A stretch of DNA of 64,000 bases from Cladocopium goreaui (lineage: Eukaryota; Sar; Dinophyceae; Suessiales; Symbiodiniaceae), in assembly GCA_947184155.2 (NCBI GenBank), contig CAMXCT020001713.1, positions 1 through 64,000 of the forward strand, written 5' to 3'. Under the pieces are notes generated by a model. That model was not told the DNA's origin. It searched no databases and was given only the letters and a program-made list of their open reading frames with translations. The position numbers were made by a program, and so were the translations under genes. This document shows positions 24,505 to 36,700 of this stretch, in pieces. Position 1 is the stretch's first letter. Every line of letters begins with the position of its first letter.

Positions 24505-24665
24505 TTATGGTTTTTTCGCCAGTGCCAAAGGCTCCCAGCCATTTGCCCACCGTTCCGCACCTGCCCGGGCACGGTGCTCCAGCGCACGGTACACAGCAAG
24601 GGCGCACCGGCCTGGAAGCGCAGCAGGGGGAGATCTCCCAGAAAACATGGGTTGCCCAGTTTCCC
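24505..24665 (-). CDS. Exon-like block, unidentified
   Basis: A 150-bp GC-rich island open in all three minus-strand frames, for example QAGAPLLCTVRWSTV in one and CALAVYRALEHRARAG in another. It stands out sharply from AT-rich flanks, as the confirmed exons do. Frame and identity are unresolved. By position it could be the 3' part of the RlmN gene or belong to a separate gene. Confidence 0.35.
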
Positions 24666-25292
24666 CAAGCTCCCCAGGTACCTTTGGGGCACCAAAATAT
24701 GGCAAAATATGGCAAAATCAGCTGTTTACCCAGTTTACCCCACCTTGTGGCTGTCATTTAGCAATGATTTGGAGCAAGCCTGCAAACAATGGGTGATTTG
24801 ACATAGTTAACCCCGGAGAGTTCAGCGATTTTTGGATCTGGAAACGGGGGATTTCAGAGATGGGGATTGGATGGGAGATCACGGGGGTACCTTGCGGGTT
24901 TCAGGGTCTGAAAATGATGGGATCTACCCTGAGGAAGATTTTAGGTCCGTTTTGGAGGATTTACCTTGAATCATGGTCACTTTGAGGCACGAATGGTTCA
25001 AGTTGTTTGGGGTAGAGGTTAAAAACGATCAACGTCAACTTATGAATTACAACAAAATAGACATATATCTATATCTCCATCTGAATCTATATATCTATCG
25101 ATATATATATATGGTATATTTGTACATTTATTTATATATATATATATTTATAAACAAATAAACATGCATCAGTATGGTTGTATAGACAACACATTTCATC
25201 CAACTTCTGCCATCGCACCTGACCGTCCGCACCTGGCATCGTGCGCTGTTCGGTGGTGGCTTTGATAAAACAAGAGATTCGTAGGTTTCCAG

Positions 25293-25692
25293 AAATAGGG
25301 GTACCCTTCAATCATCCATTTTTTGCTGTTTTTTTTCCATGAAATAAACCATCCATTGTTGGGGTAGCCCTATAATAGACTATTGACACCCCCATAGTAT
25401 TTCTCTCAAATCCTGGGAAATGAAGCTTCTTTGGAATGATTCACTGTTAGCGATAATCTATGGAAATCTATCGTGAGCTCGTTGTGAGGTCGCTTTTTGG
25501 TGTCACCCTTTAAACCTCTGAACAATGCATCTTGGTCAAGTCTTTTTACAAAAACTTCAACCAAACCCCAATGGTTTTTGTTTTGTTTAACAGTGAACAC
25601 TTTAACTAGATGGGGGTTTCCTAAAATCTGGGTTATCATAAGTTTCAATACTAAAATGACCTAATTTTGGATGATTTGGGCGTACCCCTATT
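25293..25692. mobile_element. 400-bp inverted-repeat element, family E
   Basis: The left end reads AAATAGGGGTACCC then AATCATCCA. The right end is the reverse complement with small changes (TTGGATGATT then GTACCCCTATTT). Ends are about 30 bp. Between them lie internal GGGGTAGCCCTATAAT and GATGGGGGTTTCCTAAAA. No transposase is encoded, so it would be non-autonomous. Possible fragments of the same family are near 14555 and 61150. Confidence 0.6.
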
Positions 25693-26043
25693 TAAGGAAC
25701 CCCGAGAAATCTTGAAATGCAGCTGACACATCGATTTCGCGCCACTGGCCTGCCGGACACTTTCGGATTTCTGATTGCTTCCCTGGGTTTTGTTGAGATC
25801 TTTCTTCATGGCGACAGCAATACAAATCAAAACAGAGAATACACATTATTTTTTGTGTATGCTGTATATATAAATATATATGTATGTAGTATATTAGATG
25901 AATATTGACTATTATCATTATAAGATATTATAAAATATTATGATATATTATAACTAGTCTTTGCAATTAGAGTAGAAAAAAATCCAAGTAGAAGTACTGA
26001 TAGTAGCAGCAGCCCCACCTGCATTGGCTGCATCCCACTGGCG

Positions 26044-26085
26044 CCGGTACTCCGCGACGATGAACTTGAATCTGCGGCAGTCGGC
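26044..26085 (-). CDS. rlmN: Probable RlmN exon with DCRRFKFIVAEYR
   Basis: Reads ADCRRFKFIVAEYR, like the RlmN segment after the NPT motif where the chain continues towards the C-terminal catalytic cysteine. Acceptor GAG before GCC and a GC donor are available. A few residues expected between the previous exon (28704-28829) and this one are missing, so another small exon probably lies at 26.1-28.7 kb. Upstream residues MPCLAE are also open and might belong to the exon. Confidence 0.5.
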
Positions 26086-29000
26086 CTCGGCCAAGCAGGG
26101 CATATCATGGAGCTATGAATGGGAAAAACATAGGAAAACCACAGGAAAATCATCTGAATTTTCCGCCATGGTGATTGCCAGAAGGGATATGAAAATCACA
26201 CAAAGAAAGGCTGAAGCCGTAAGGATGTGTCTGAAAATGTGGTACACCCCAGCTGAATGTCTTTTTTTCGGGGAAATGACGGGTAAAAAACATCAATTTT
26301 TAACCCATAGTATGGTTCTACCATGTTCTACCCATACTATATATATATAACCCATGTATTAGAAGCCACGTATGTACAAGGCGAGACCCCCAGTTATAAC
26401 TTGGTTTATAAATCCATTAACTACAGTTAACCAAGTTAGAAGCCCCCTTAGCTATCTAGGGGGCCTCGCCTTGTATATGTATATATATATATATACAAAT
26501 GTGGCTTATACTATGGATATTGAGCACTTCTCATGCCTGCGATGCAGCTAGAAGTGATGGTTTCAGGCTTAAGAACCATGGATGGTTTAGTTTTTTGGAG
26601 GGTTCCACAGAAAGAGATGCACACATAGGCACACCAAGAAAAAGATGATGCAATATATACATATATGATGAATTTCCCCCTAGTTTTCAGGTTTACAACT
26701 GTTCTATCTGAGGCTTGCTATACTGATCTATATATATATATATATATATGGTTGCAATATCATTCATTATTCACACACCTGAAATAAGCGAATCACCGGA
26801 TGGTTCCCCATATCCATCAGTGGTGCTCCGATGGTGTCATGCGATACCCTCTGATACAGTAATCTAACAGTTTGCTATTAAAGCCATCGCCCATTTCAGT
26901 TAGTTAGATGGTTTACCTATGACACATGTGATTTATCTATTGAACAGGTGATTTACCTACAAAAAACATGTGATTTATATGCTTATAAAAACATGTGATT
27001 TACCTATTAAAAGCATGTGTTTTACCAATTAAATATGTGATTTACATACAAAAAACATGTGATTTACCCATTAAACATGTGATTTACCTACAACAACTAA
27101 CATGTGATTTACCTATAACACAAATGTGATTTCCAGTTTTTTTTTCGTATTCACCTATCAAACAGTTGGGAAAACCCATCATCTCACTGGGGTGCAAATC
27201 TCAACAGGTGGATGGAGGCTGAATCCCCAAGGAGTTTTAAAGCCATCTTCAGTAGTTCTATTGGTTTGTTGTTATTATGAGATTCATATAAATATATATA
27301 TATATATTACTATCATATAATACTATTAATATTTCAGTAGTTCTATAATGATCGTTGTAATTGATTATTACTATTATCATAGCATACTATAATGATTATT
27401 GTATAGTAATAATTATAATCTATCCTGTATCCTATGGATTCCAGATGCGCAAGAAGAAGTGGTGAACTCTCAATATGAAACAAACTTAATGACTGGAACC
27501 CTCACATTTCTTGCAAATTGATATCCAGTGAACCCCACATACATGTGGAATAATAAAACAACTCCAAAATTCACTGAAATGTTGGATATAGAAGAAAAAA
27601 CTCCCATATCAATTATATCATCGTTGAAGGTTTATGACACTGAAGCTTCTATTCCGATAATTTATGGGATGAATCTACAAGCTCTTTCCGCATCTCAGCC
27701 TCCATACCATCCACTAATTCACCAACACCATCATGCAGCACAAGTTTCATCAGTTGGTGACCGATAGCCGTGCTCATCCCCACTGGCCTCACAGTATTTC
27801 TAGCTGGTCGTAGAAGATGTGGATGTCGCGGAAAAATGGGGATTTCACGGCGAAAAATGGGGGTTTCACCACTAAGAATGTGGATTTCACCAGGGGATTT
27901 ATGTTACAATGTTCGGTAACTTGGTTTATAACTCGTATAACTAGGGGTTTATGCTGGGGCATCATCTGGCGCCAAAACAACTTCCAGTTCTCACGATTGG
28001 AAAATATGTGCTCCCCTCTGACCGAAGTTTGGATTCATGCCCCTTTCTGGGTGGATCTGCTGAGCACCGCTGTAGCTGAATCACGATAAATCTCTATATT
28101 TTCTACATATAAATATACATAGAATTTATTTATCTAATTATATGTATATATATATAGATACACATTATATATTCCCTCAGTTGCTGCCCTCCAAAATTCC
28201 ACGAAGCAACTGATTTTTCTCAATTTTGCTACAGTTGAAATCAATATGAAATTCCCATTTGGCATCAGTTTCTCGCCTTCAAATTTTATGGTTACTTCCA
28301 ACGGCCATAGCTTGTGGCCAAATCGGTAAATCTACCATTTTCAGACACACCTGTTTATATCATTTCATATCTATGGTTGATCAATATATGTTGCATACAA
28401 CATAAATGATTCTTTTCCCCGTTCTTTTCGCATGATCCCCATGTTCCCTTTTCCAATCCTGGACAAATTCACTTTTCACCAGGCCGCCTTTTGGGAAGAA
28501 ACTGTTTTTCTGACCGGCTGATCCCCAATGAAAAAAAGGGGACATCTATGATGCTTTGCTATAGTTAAATCATGTTACATCACAATCTCGAAATTCCATA
28601 TTTTTCTAAAAAAATGACTCTCCATATTTCTATTTCAAAAAATGTTCGAAATCCCATTTAAAAAAAAACAATCTCTCAGGCTCCAAGTATTCTGCCAAGA
28701 GGCCGTTGGATTGTAGGGGATGATGTTCAGCATGACCAAGGCCTTGCAGTTCGCCAACAGCGTTCCCAGTTGGTGGGCGCATCTATCGGAGGAGTTCACG
28801 TCAGCGATCAAAATGTATTCCATCATCACCTGCAACAGGAATGATTCATTCAAGCCACATCATTGCCAATCTCATTATAATTAATACCATCAGTTATAGT
28901 GAATCTTGTCTTCTTTAATCCCATCTTTTTGCAAAAACTAAATTTGTGATCTGGACAGTAGATATGCCATTGATATTCCTTTTTTTTCGCAAAAGACTTA

Positions 29001-32000
29001 AGGATTCGACTACCCATCCAGTTAAGTTAGAAACAGTCCAGACATAAGTGCTGTGTAATCCATTAATATCACATATCCATAAGCCATATAGAACCTGGTT
29101 GGTGGTATACCTACCCCTCTGAAAAATATGAGTTCGTCAGTTGGAATGATGACATTCCCAATATATTATGGAAAATAAAGCATGTTCCAAACCACCACTT
29201 TCTCACCTTCTTGTGCGCGCCACGTCTCGGGAAACGTGACCCGTCTTGGGTCGGGCTAACCAGAAGAGATGACCGTACCTTCCAATCCAGCAATTGCGTT
29301 GACATAGGGCAGAGCGTCCACTGCTTTGGTTTGTCTTTGGAACGTGTGTGGGATACAAGAAAACATACAGGCATCCACTGCCTTCAAACGAGCAGAAGGC
29401 CACGGCACAGCAAAAACCCCCGTGTGCATACAAACCATATGAGACTTCGGCAGTCCTACATCGTACACAATTGTTTGTCCTGAATGGCGAAGGCATTCTT
29501 TAAGGAGTTTAGTGAACCAACGAGTCGATATGTGAATCCATGGAGTGCCAGAGAAGGAACAAGGGCACCGTCTTTCCACCCATTCAGCTTAACAGGTCCA
29601 GGATGACCTGTTGAGCCCATGAAGTCCGCGTACAACTGCAGGTGCGACGCCCAAACCATAGGTTCAACACTCGTATACAAGACATCCCAAAACCAGCTGA
29701 GAATAAGCCTAACCAGATGATCCCCATACCATCGTTTGGCTTTCTCGGGCAAAAGCAATGGTGAAAGTCCTGTCCAGGAGGGCAAAGGCAAGCTCATGTC
29801 ACTAGGCTGATCAAGCACATTGGGGGTGGCAGCTGAATCATTCTCGCGGACAACCTCCTGGCTGATCAACAAAAGCACTCGGCGAACATGCTCATTAAGG
29901 AAATCAACATACTGCAAGGCGTTAACGTGGCTACTGTGCAAATGCCAGAACTGCGCATCTCGCCGAAAGTTGGCAGCAACTGCTTCTCTATCGGCAATCA
30001 TGTTATGGCGGAAGCACCATTCTTCCAAGGGAGTTCTGGCATCGGCAATGGAACGGTGGGCAGCAACCTTGGCAACAGATACCTTAGTGGTGTGAAAATG
30101 CACAATGTCAGCAATTCTTAACCACAAGTCTGCGTGAGAGCTACTAGGCCGAACTTGTGATCCATGCAAGATTTTCCGCAAGCGAAAAGCAACTGCTTGG
30201 CAGTCTGTCCAGATCGTAACCTCCGCTTTGGCAGTGGCTGCAGCTTCAAGCGCACGTAGAACTGCAAAAAATTCAGCTCTTGGAGCAATCCAGGCAGTTG
30301 CCCACTTTCAACGATGTGGGCCATGGTCAAATCATCCTCGTCAGAGGCCAGAACAACAGCCCAGGCAGCAAACCTCAGGTGCAGCATGGGTAGGCACAAC
30401 TTCCATCCGTGAACAGGCAAGGGACACAAAATACTGCCACCAAACATGGTGGATGGCATCAGGTCCCACCCAAAACACGTGACAGCCTCCGGGAGTGAGG
30501 GGATCTGTGCAAGCAGTTCTGAGGGTACAGCATCACGTGCCCACGCAAAATGTTCGCAAATCCAGCATCGATGAAATCTGCTGTCACTGCATTGGCAATA
30601 AGGGCAAATGTCGCTCTGGCTTTCATTGCAGTGCTTTTTACCGTCTTGCGTCACATGTGTGCCATAAAGGAGTTTCCTGTACAATGCTTGGTCACTAGGA
30701 CTTTGTTGCCGCAACCATTTTCGCGTGGACTGGGGCCACACACGCGCAAGGCCATCAAGGCTAGCTCGGTGGTTAGTGGCACTGGTCACCGCAGACAGCC
30801 ATTGCCATTCCAACCTCACTTGAGAGGGGGAACACGAAAGGTAGGGCAGCAAGAAAGGAACCGAAGAAAAAACGACGGGGAGAGGGGACGCGCGCATTTT
30901 CTCGCGATCGTCAAAGCTGCCGGGCGCAGGTACCTGGGCAAAGGGGAGGAAGCCACAGAGGAGGCAAGCAGGGCAGCAAGAACAGAAAATGAAGCCAAGG
31001 AACAGGAAAAAATCGGGCAGCGAGGCTGGCAGCGGCGCAGCGCAGGAGCCTGCGTGAGTTCTGGATGTAAAATAAAAATTATTAGATCAATGGGGGATAT
31101 CATTGCAAGGTTGACATTGCAGGTGTTGTACAATATATCTGTATAAATATATAATTATATATATATAGAGATGTTATATATAGAAAGATATATAATTAGT
31201 CTATACAGACAGCAACATTGAAAACGCATAACACATAAGAGGGTTAACCTTAAGTAGACTTAGACGAACGACAATTAGAATGAATAGTCTTGGGTTCATA
31301 TCAAGCAGCCCCATTCTACAGGCCCACCTATCGAAACACCAACTTTGCGGAACACCTGAAAGGGCACAATATTTCCAGGTCCAAAAATGTCTGAAACGCA
31401 AATCGTTCCTTGAATACCGTCCTGGCCAGCTAATGTGGGCCCAATCTAACAATAGACAAACACTAGAAATGAAACACACACAGACAAACATATAGGAGGA
31501 ACCGGCCCAATGACAAGGCGATATTTAACAAAATGCTCGGTCCATGATCCGGACAACATGTGGCTTGCGCTCCCCTCCCTGTGGCCTTCCCCAACAAGTG
31601 CGGAGCGACCGTAGGAGCAGGGCGCTTGATCCCAGCCTATGGCGGATCAGGGAACCGATGCACCATTCGCTCGGAAGATCATGGGACAGAACTGTGTTTC
31701 GCAAGATAAACTATCTTATATCTCTACAGATCCACACGCAAAGTGCCTCAACCGAGCGTCGTTCGGTTGAGGCACTTTAGCCCCTCTACTTCACAGAAGT
31801 TGCCCGCAAGCCAACTAACATTGTCTTGCGTGTGGTTCTTCTTACTCACTATGGCACGGGGTGGCTGGAAACACACCTAGATCATCCCCTTGGCATTTAA
31901 ATCTTCAATCACTTGCAAGTATGACCTTGAACGCATTCTTGGCGCCTTCACCGTGGGCGTGCCACGTTTCGCAGACGGCTGCTCACACCAGTCCTGCACA

Positions 32001-33418
32001 CGGCACAGGTTGGGCCACTTTGAAATTGAACCGACTGCAGTGCAAACATTTTTCATCACAGAAATAGCTCCGTGCTTGTACCATAATGCATTCATTTCTC
32101 CTCCTCAGCAACTGCCCTCTTCGCTTTCTGCCTTCTATCCTCCCACGATCAATCCGATGCATTGCAACGCTATATATTCCTACTCATCTGGGCTTCACAG
32201 GATTGGAAGATTGCGCATACGACACACGGAAGATGATCTAAGATGCGCTCTCACTCTAAACATAGCTGGCCAAACTTTGGAACCCGTCACTCCACTGCAA
32301 TAGCCTGCAATTTTGCGATCGACAGGAACAGCTGCTTTGTCACCGGCCATGCAGGCGCCGCGCTCATTGCCAGCTACGCCGCGAAGTGCAGTTTGCTGGA
32401 AACCCAACTGGACATGTTTCCGAAATGAACGTTCCCACTTTACGTGGCAAATTCAACACACGCCAGTTGACCAATGTGGAACAGGCAGTCAAATGAAGAA
32501 CCCAGCGCGTCTCTGAAAAAACTAGAAGTTTTTCAAACATTTGTGAAAGAGTTACGCGTCGCCCTTGAGCCCAAATGGGATATCATAGTCATTGATGGAC
32601 AAACAACATGCATAAAGATCATAAAGCCGTTCGTAGGACCAACCCTTCCAAGCTGCCAGTGTCCGATTCAACCAGGCCTCTAGGAACTCTTCTCCCAGCT
32701 CTTGCAGGTGTCAGCTTGATTATGGTCATGCAACCCCCGACAGAAACAGAAGGGATGCCATCTGTGAAATACTATACTATCCCCGAGTCAACGGATTTGC
32801 ACAACAATTCCGTTTATCAATTCTATGATAGATGACAACAATACTAACAAACAAATGGTAGCAATAATAAACACGCTATGTTGCAACAATTAGACCATGT
32901 ACATCATCTATATACTAACATTCATCTATATACGAACAAGGACAACAGTTATAATTACCAGATATATAATATATATATACACACAGATTCTCATTCATCA
33001 ACTTTTTTCATTGATCACTATTGTTAACCATTCACCACAATACATTTCACCTCACCACATCCCATCTTTCTGGTCGCTACTTGAATGACCAACGTTTTTC
33101 ATGCCCAAAGTGTCAACATGCTTTCATGTGACATCAACTCCCTTCTTCGTGCTAGCTGTTCAACATGCATCAAATCCATTTTTGAGCGCGGACCAGGGGG
33201 GAATCGACTGCGGGGGGGGGGGGGGGTGTTCGGGTTCTTGTTCTTCTTGTTAACGGGCCGGCGGGTGCGCGAAAATTTCGATCCCGAGGCTGCGCCCAGT
33301 ATGCACTGGCACACACACACACCCCAGTTGCTCATGAGCCACAAGGAAAGAAAAGAGCTGGTCCTTCGCACCCGCAGGTGTTCTTGTTCGTGTTCTTCTT
33401 CTTTTTGTTGTCGTGCTG

Positions 33419-33452
<34 letters not shown>

Positions 33453-33735
33453 TTCTTGTTCTTCTTGTTCTTCTTGTTCTTCTTGTTGTTCTTGTTGTTC
33501 TTCTTGTTCTTCTTGTTCTTCTTCTTCTTGTTCTTGTTCTTGTTCTTGTCGTTGTTGTTGTTGTTTGTGGTTGTTGTTGTTGTTCTTGTTGCTCTTGTTG
33601 TTCTTGTTCTTGTTCTTGTTCGTGTCGTTGTTGTTGTTGTTGTTGTTGCTCTTGTTGTTCTTGTTGTTCTTGTTGTTCTGGTTGTTCTTGTTGTTCTTGT
33701 TGTTCTCGTTGTTCTCGTTGTTTGTTGTTGTTGTT

Positions 33736-33766
<31 letters not shown>

Positions 33767-36700
33767 TTCTGGTTGTTCTGGTTGTTGTTGTTGTTGTTGT
33801 TGTTATGGTTGTTGTTCTTGTTGTTGTTGCTGTTGTTGTTGTTCCGTGGATCCGAAGCCCAAAACCACGGTATTTACGATATTTTTTGCCTCTGGTAGCA
33901 AAAAGTACGGTATTTACAGTGGTTTTTGGCCAGCACCTAGCAAAAACACTGGTATTTACGGAGGTTTCACCATGTAACAAAATGTGGTTTCTTGATCCGA
34001 AAAGAACAAAAATACTGTAAATTACAATGTTTTGAGTCTGCTCTTAGGGTGCGTGGGAGGTGTGGAGGGGGGGGGTACTAAAATGACTAGCAATCTCCTG
34101 AAGAATCAGGTAACGGGGCTGGCCGCCCTCCCCTTTACTTCGTAAAGTAAAACTCAAGGTAGCCCCTCTGGAGCTACCTTTCGTGATCTGCAGCTCAACA
34201 CATGAGATAGAGAATAGGGAAAAAGCTCCAAAAGCATCGACCAGGCACCCCCTTGGATCAACATGCCACCCCAAAAACTGCACGCGTGTAAGGAGAGTGG
34301 CAGTGATGCTATTCTGGGCCAGGCTAGGGTCAGCTACCAACTGGGCAAGCACCGACTTGACAACGTCAGGTCTACCACAATCCTTTACAAATCGAAAAGT
34401 CTGCAAAGTGCTGGGGTCTTCTACCAAACCTAAGTGCAAGTGGGCATTGCTACCAGAGTGGTCCTCCTTTAGACCTTTCATAGCCCCCGCACGCAAAGAC
34501 TGGAAGGTGCTGAGACTCAGTATAGTAGCAGCAATTGCATGAAGCCCCTTAGGCGAAGCAGCACATTTCAGCGCACGTACTTTCAGTGCATACGGGCAGC
34601 TGGACTAGCGAAGTCGGGCCCAAAGACCTGTGAGTGTTTGGATGCGATCCATTTGGACACTGTTGGTGTGCTTTTTAGATGCCTGAAAGTGAGCACCTAG
34701 GTTCTTACAGTAAGCCGAAACAGTGAAGCCCTCAGCTCGAAGCTGCTTCCTACCTTCAGTGTGAACAGACCAAACATGGGTTTTCTTACGATCCAAAAGC
34801 AAGTCCAGGTGGTTGACCAGCTCATCCAGTTTGGCAAAGGCACCAGGGAGCCGAGCAGGGTCGCACAAAAGCAATTGCCAATCATCAACATATGAAATTG
34901 GTTGCACACACGGCCGGAAGTGGCGAAACCATTCATGGTAGATGATGTCAATAACCATCATGGCAACGCAGGACAGAGCATCACCTTCAGGAAAGCCACA
35001 TGATGAATAAATGGCAGGGCTCAGGGAACTACGTATTTGGAATCGGCGTGGCATGTTGCTGAGGGCACCTGCCCAACCAATCAGGACAGGCAAAGGAACA
35101 CCGATCACAGCACAGGCCTCAAACACTACCAGTCTCGGTAACAGGTTGAACGCTTTCTGCAAATCAGCCAAAATTCCACACAGTTGGAGACCATGGATTT
35201 GAGAATGCTCAATGCTCCAAAGCACCTGGGACCAAACTTGGCCGGCAAAACACCTGGGGCGAGACCCAAAAAGTCCAACTGGCAAGACAGGGTCAAGGGC
35301 CTGCAGAATGCGCTTGGAATGGAAAGAACCCCAGCATCTATAAAGAAGGCCAAACGCTGTTATGGGTTGAAAATCCATAGGGGAACGGGGCTGATCGACT
35401 TTGGCAATACTGGTAACCTTACCTGCAATGACCTGACTTGGCCATTCACCATGTTGCTCGGCCCAACAAAACATGTCACAAAAATTCTGTAGTGCAAGCA
35501 ATGGAAGGGCCTTCAGGTCTTGGAGTGAGACTCCATCCAAACCCCGGGAGGTGGCACTCTTCTTTTGACAGATACTTTCACGCAAGTGTGTCGGCTGCAT
35601 GGAATTGTGGGAAAGCTGAATGGTCGGCATCTTTTCTCTGGCAAAGTTCAGGATGGGAGTCCATCGCTCTTTCGGAACGTCAGCATGTCGGGTCCACTTC
35701 TCTTTCCAAGCTGACAAAAAGGCAGCAAACAGGTCACAGTCACTACCAATTCTTTGTGTTTGCACCACTGTATCACCAACAGCAACATTAGTAATGTCAG
35801 TAACCCATACGCAGTCAGCCTCAGCATGAATGATCTCAAGTGCAGTGCCCTGGCAAGAAAGGGGTCTGGCAGGGTCAAATTCCAAACTACGGTCAAGGGC
35901 AATGGAAAGGTCGTCAGGGTTGACTTCCATGATCTGGGCTTCTAAGGGTTGTAGCAAAAGATCAATTCCCTTGTCAGCATGATTTTTGATGTCCTGGAAA
36001 ATGAGATTGGGGTTTCGTTCTCCTCGCAGCCGAGCACAGGCTCGGGAAGATTTCTGCAGTTGAGCTTCAAAAGATCGAACTGCCAAAGCAACAGAATCAA
36101 AAATTTTGGCAGCGGTATCTGCAGCCGGAGGAGTCATTGGGATTCTGGCAGGAGCTCCGTGGACTCGAAACTGGCTTTGCAGCCACCAGTCACTAAAGTT
36201 CGGGAGGAACCCCCTGGCACGGATGATAGACCCCCACAGCGCAAGAGAATGGCTGCTTCCCAAATCTGCATCATAAAGTTTGGCAAAGTGCACAAACGAC
36301 TGCAATCTGCGTACTTGGCGGATCCATTGCGCATGCCTAAAAGAGGCACAGTGAAACTGCGGAGCAAAGTCTCCATTGCGTCCTTTCTTGACAGGGGCAA
36401 TTTTTACCTGGCACAACTGCTTTAGTCTTACGAGCGCAAGCTCTACCAAATTGCGCTTTCAGGACTTCAAAGGGCAGAGCAGCAGCAGCAGAAGTTTCAA
36501 TGTGGTGCCACACTGCCTGATACCTGTCATCAACATCACCTTCAGCAAAATGCCAAATGCTGGGTTCAACCTGCCAATCATGGGGCCATGTAAACTGTTG
36601 TGGTTGAGACCATATCTGTTGCGGCACAGTCATAGCAATCCCCTTGAAGGTGCCTTGCAAAACAGCATGGTCAGGCCAAACATCGTCAATGACCTGGCAT

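Larger units (their letters stand above)
30830..34188. mobile_element. 3.36 kb insertion with 15-bp terminal inverted repeats, nested in the LINE
   Basis: The left end GAACACGAAAGGTAG (30830-30844) is the reverse complement of the right end CTACCTTTCGTGATC (34174-34188) except at one base. LINE coding sequence stops exactly at each end: on the minus strand GVELQ-type sequence before 34188 and VRLEWQWL after 30829 are neighbouring parts of the same protein. The insert holds no recognisable transposase. It contains a subterminal hairpin (GGTAGC/GCTACC, 34158-34180), an ACTTCGTAAAGT palindrome (34138-34151), a 16-bp-stem hairpin at 31740-31778, and long simple repeats at 33205-33850. No target-site duplication was seen, so the exact ends remain tentative. 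Confidence 0.75.

Noticed and set aside
26925..27135. CRISPR-like direct repeats (ATGTGATTTACCTA)
   Set aside because: Spacers are only 3-10 bases and A/T-rich. This is an ordinary minisatellite.
33085..34020. A 311-codon Leu/Val/Phe-rich plus-strand frame and 293-codon minus-strand frame as membrane or N/Q-rich proteins
   Set aside because: They translate a GTT/CTT simple repeat. Every frame is open and there is no non-repetitive domain.
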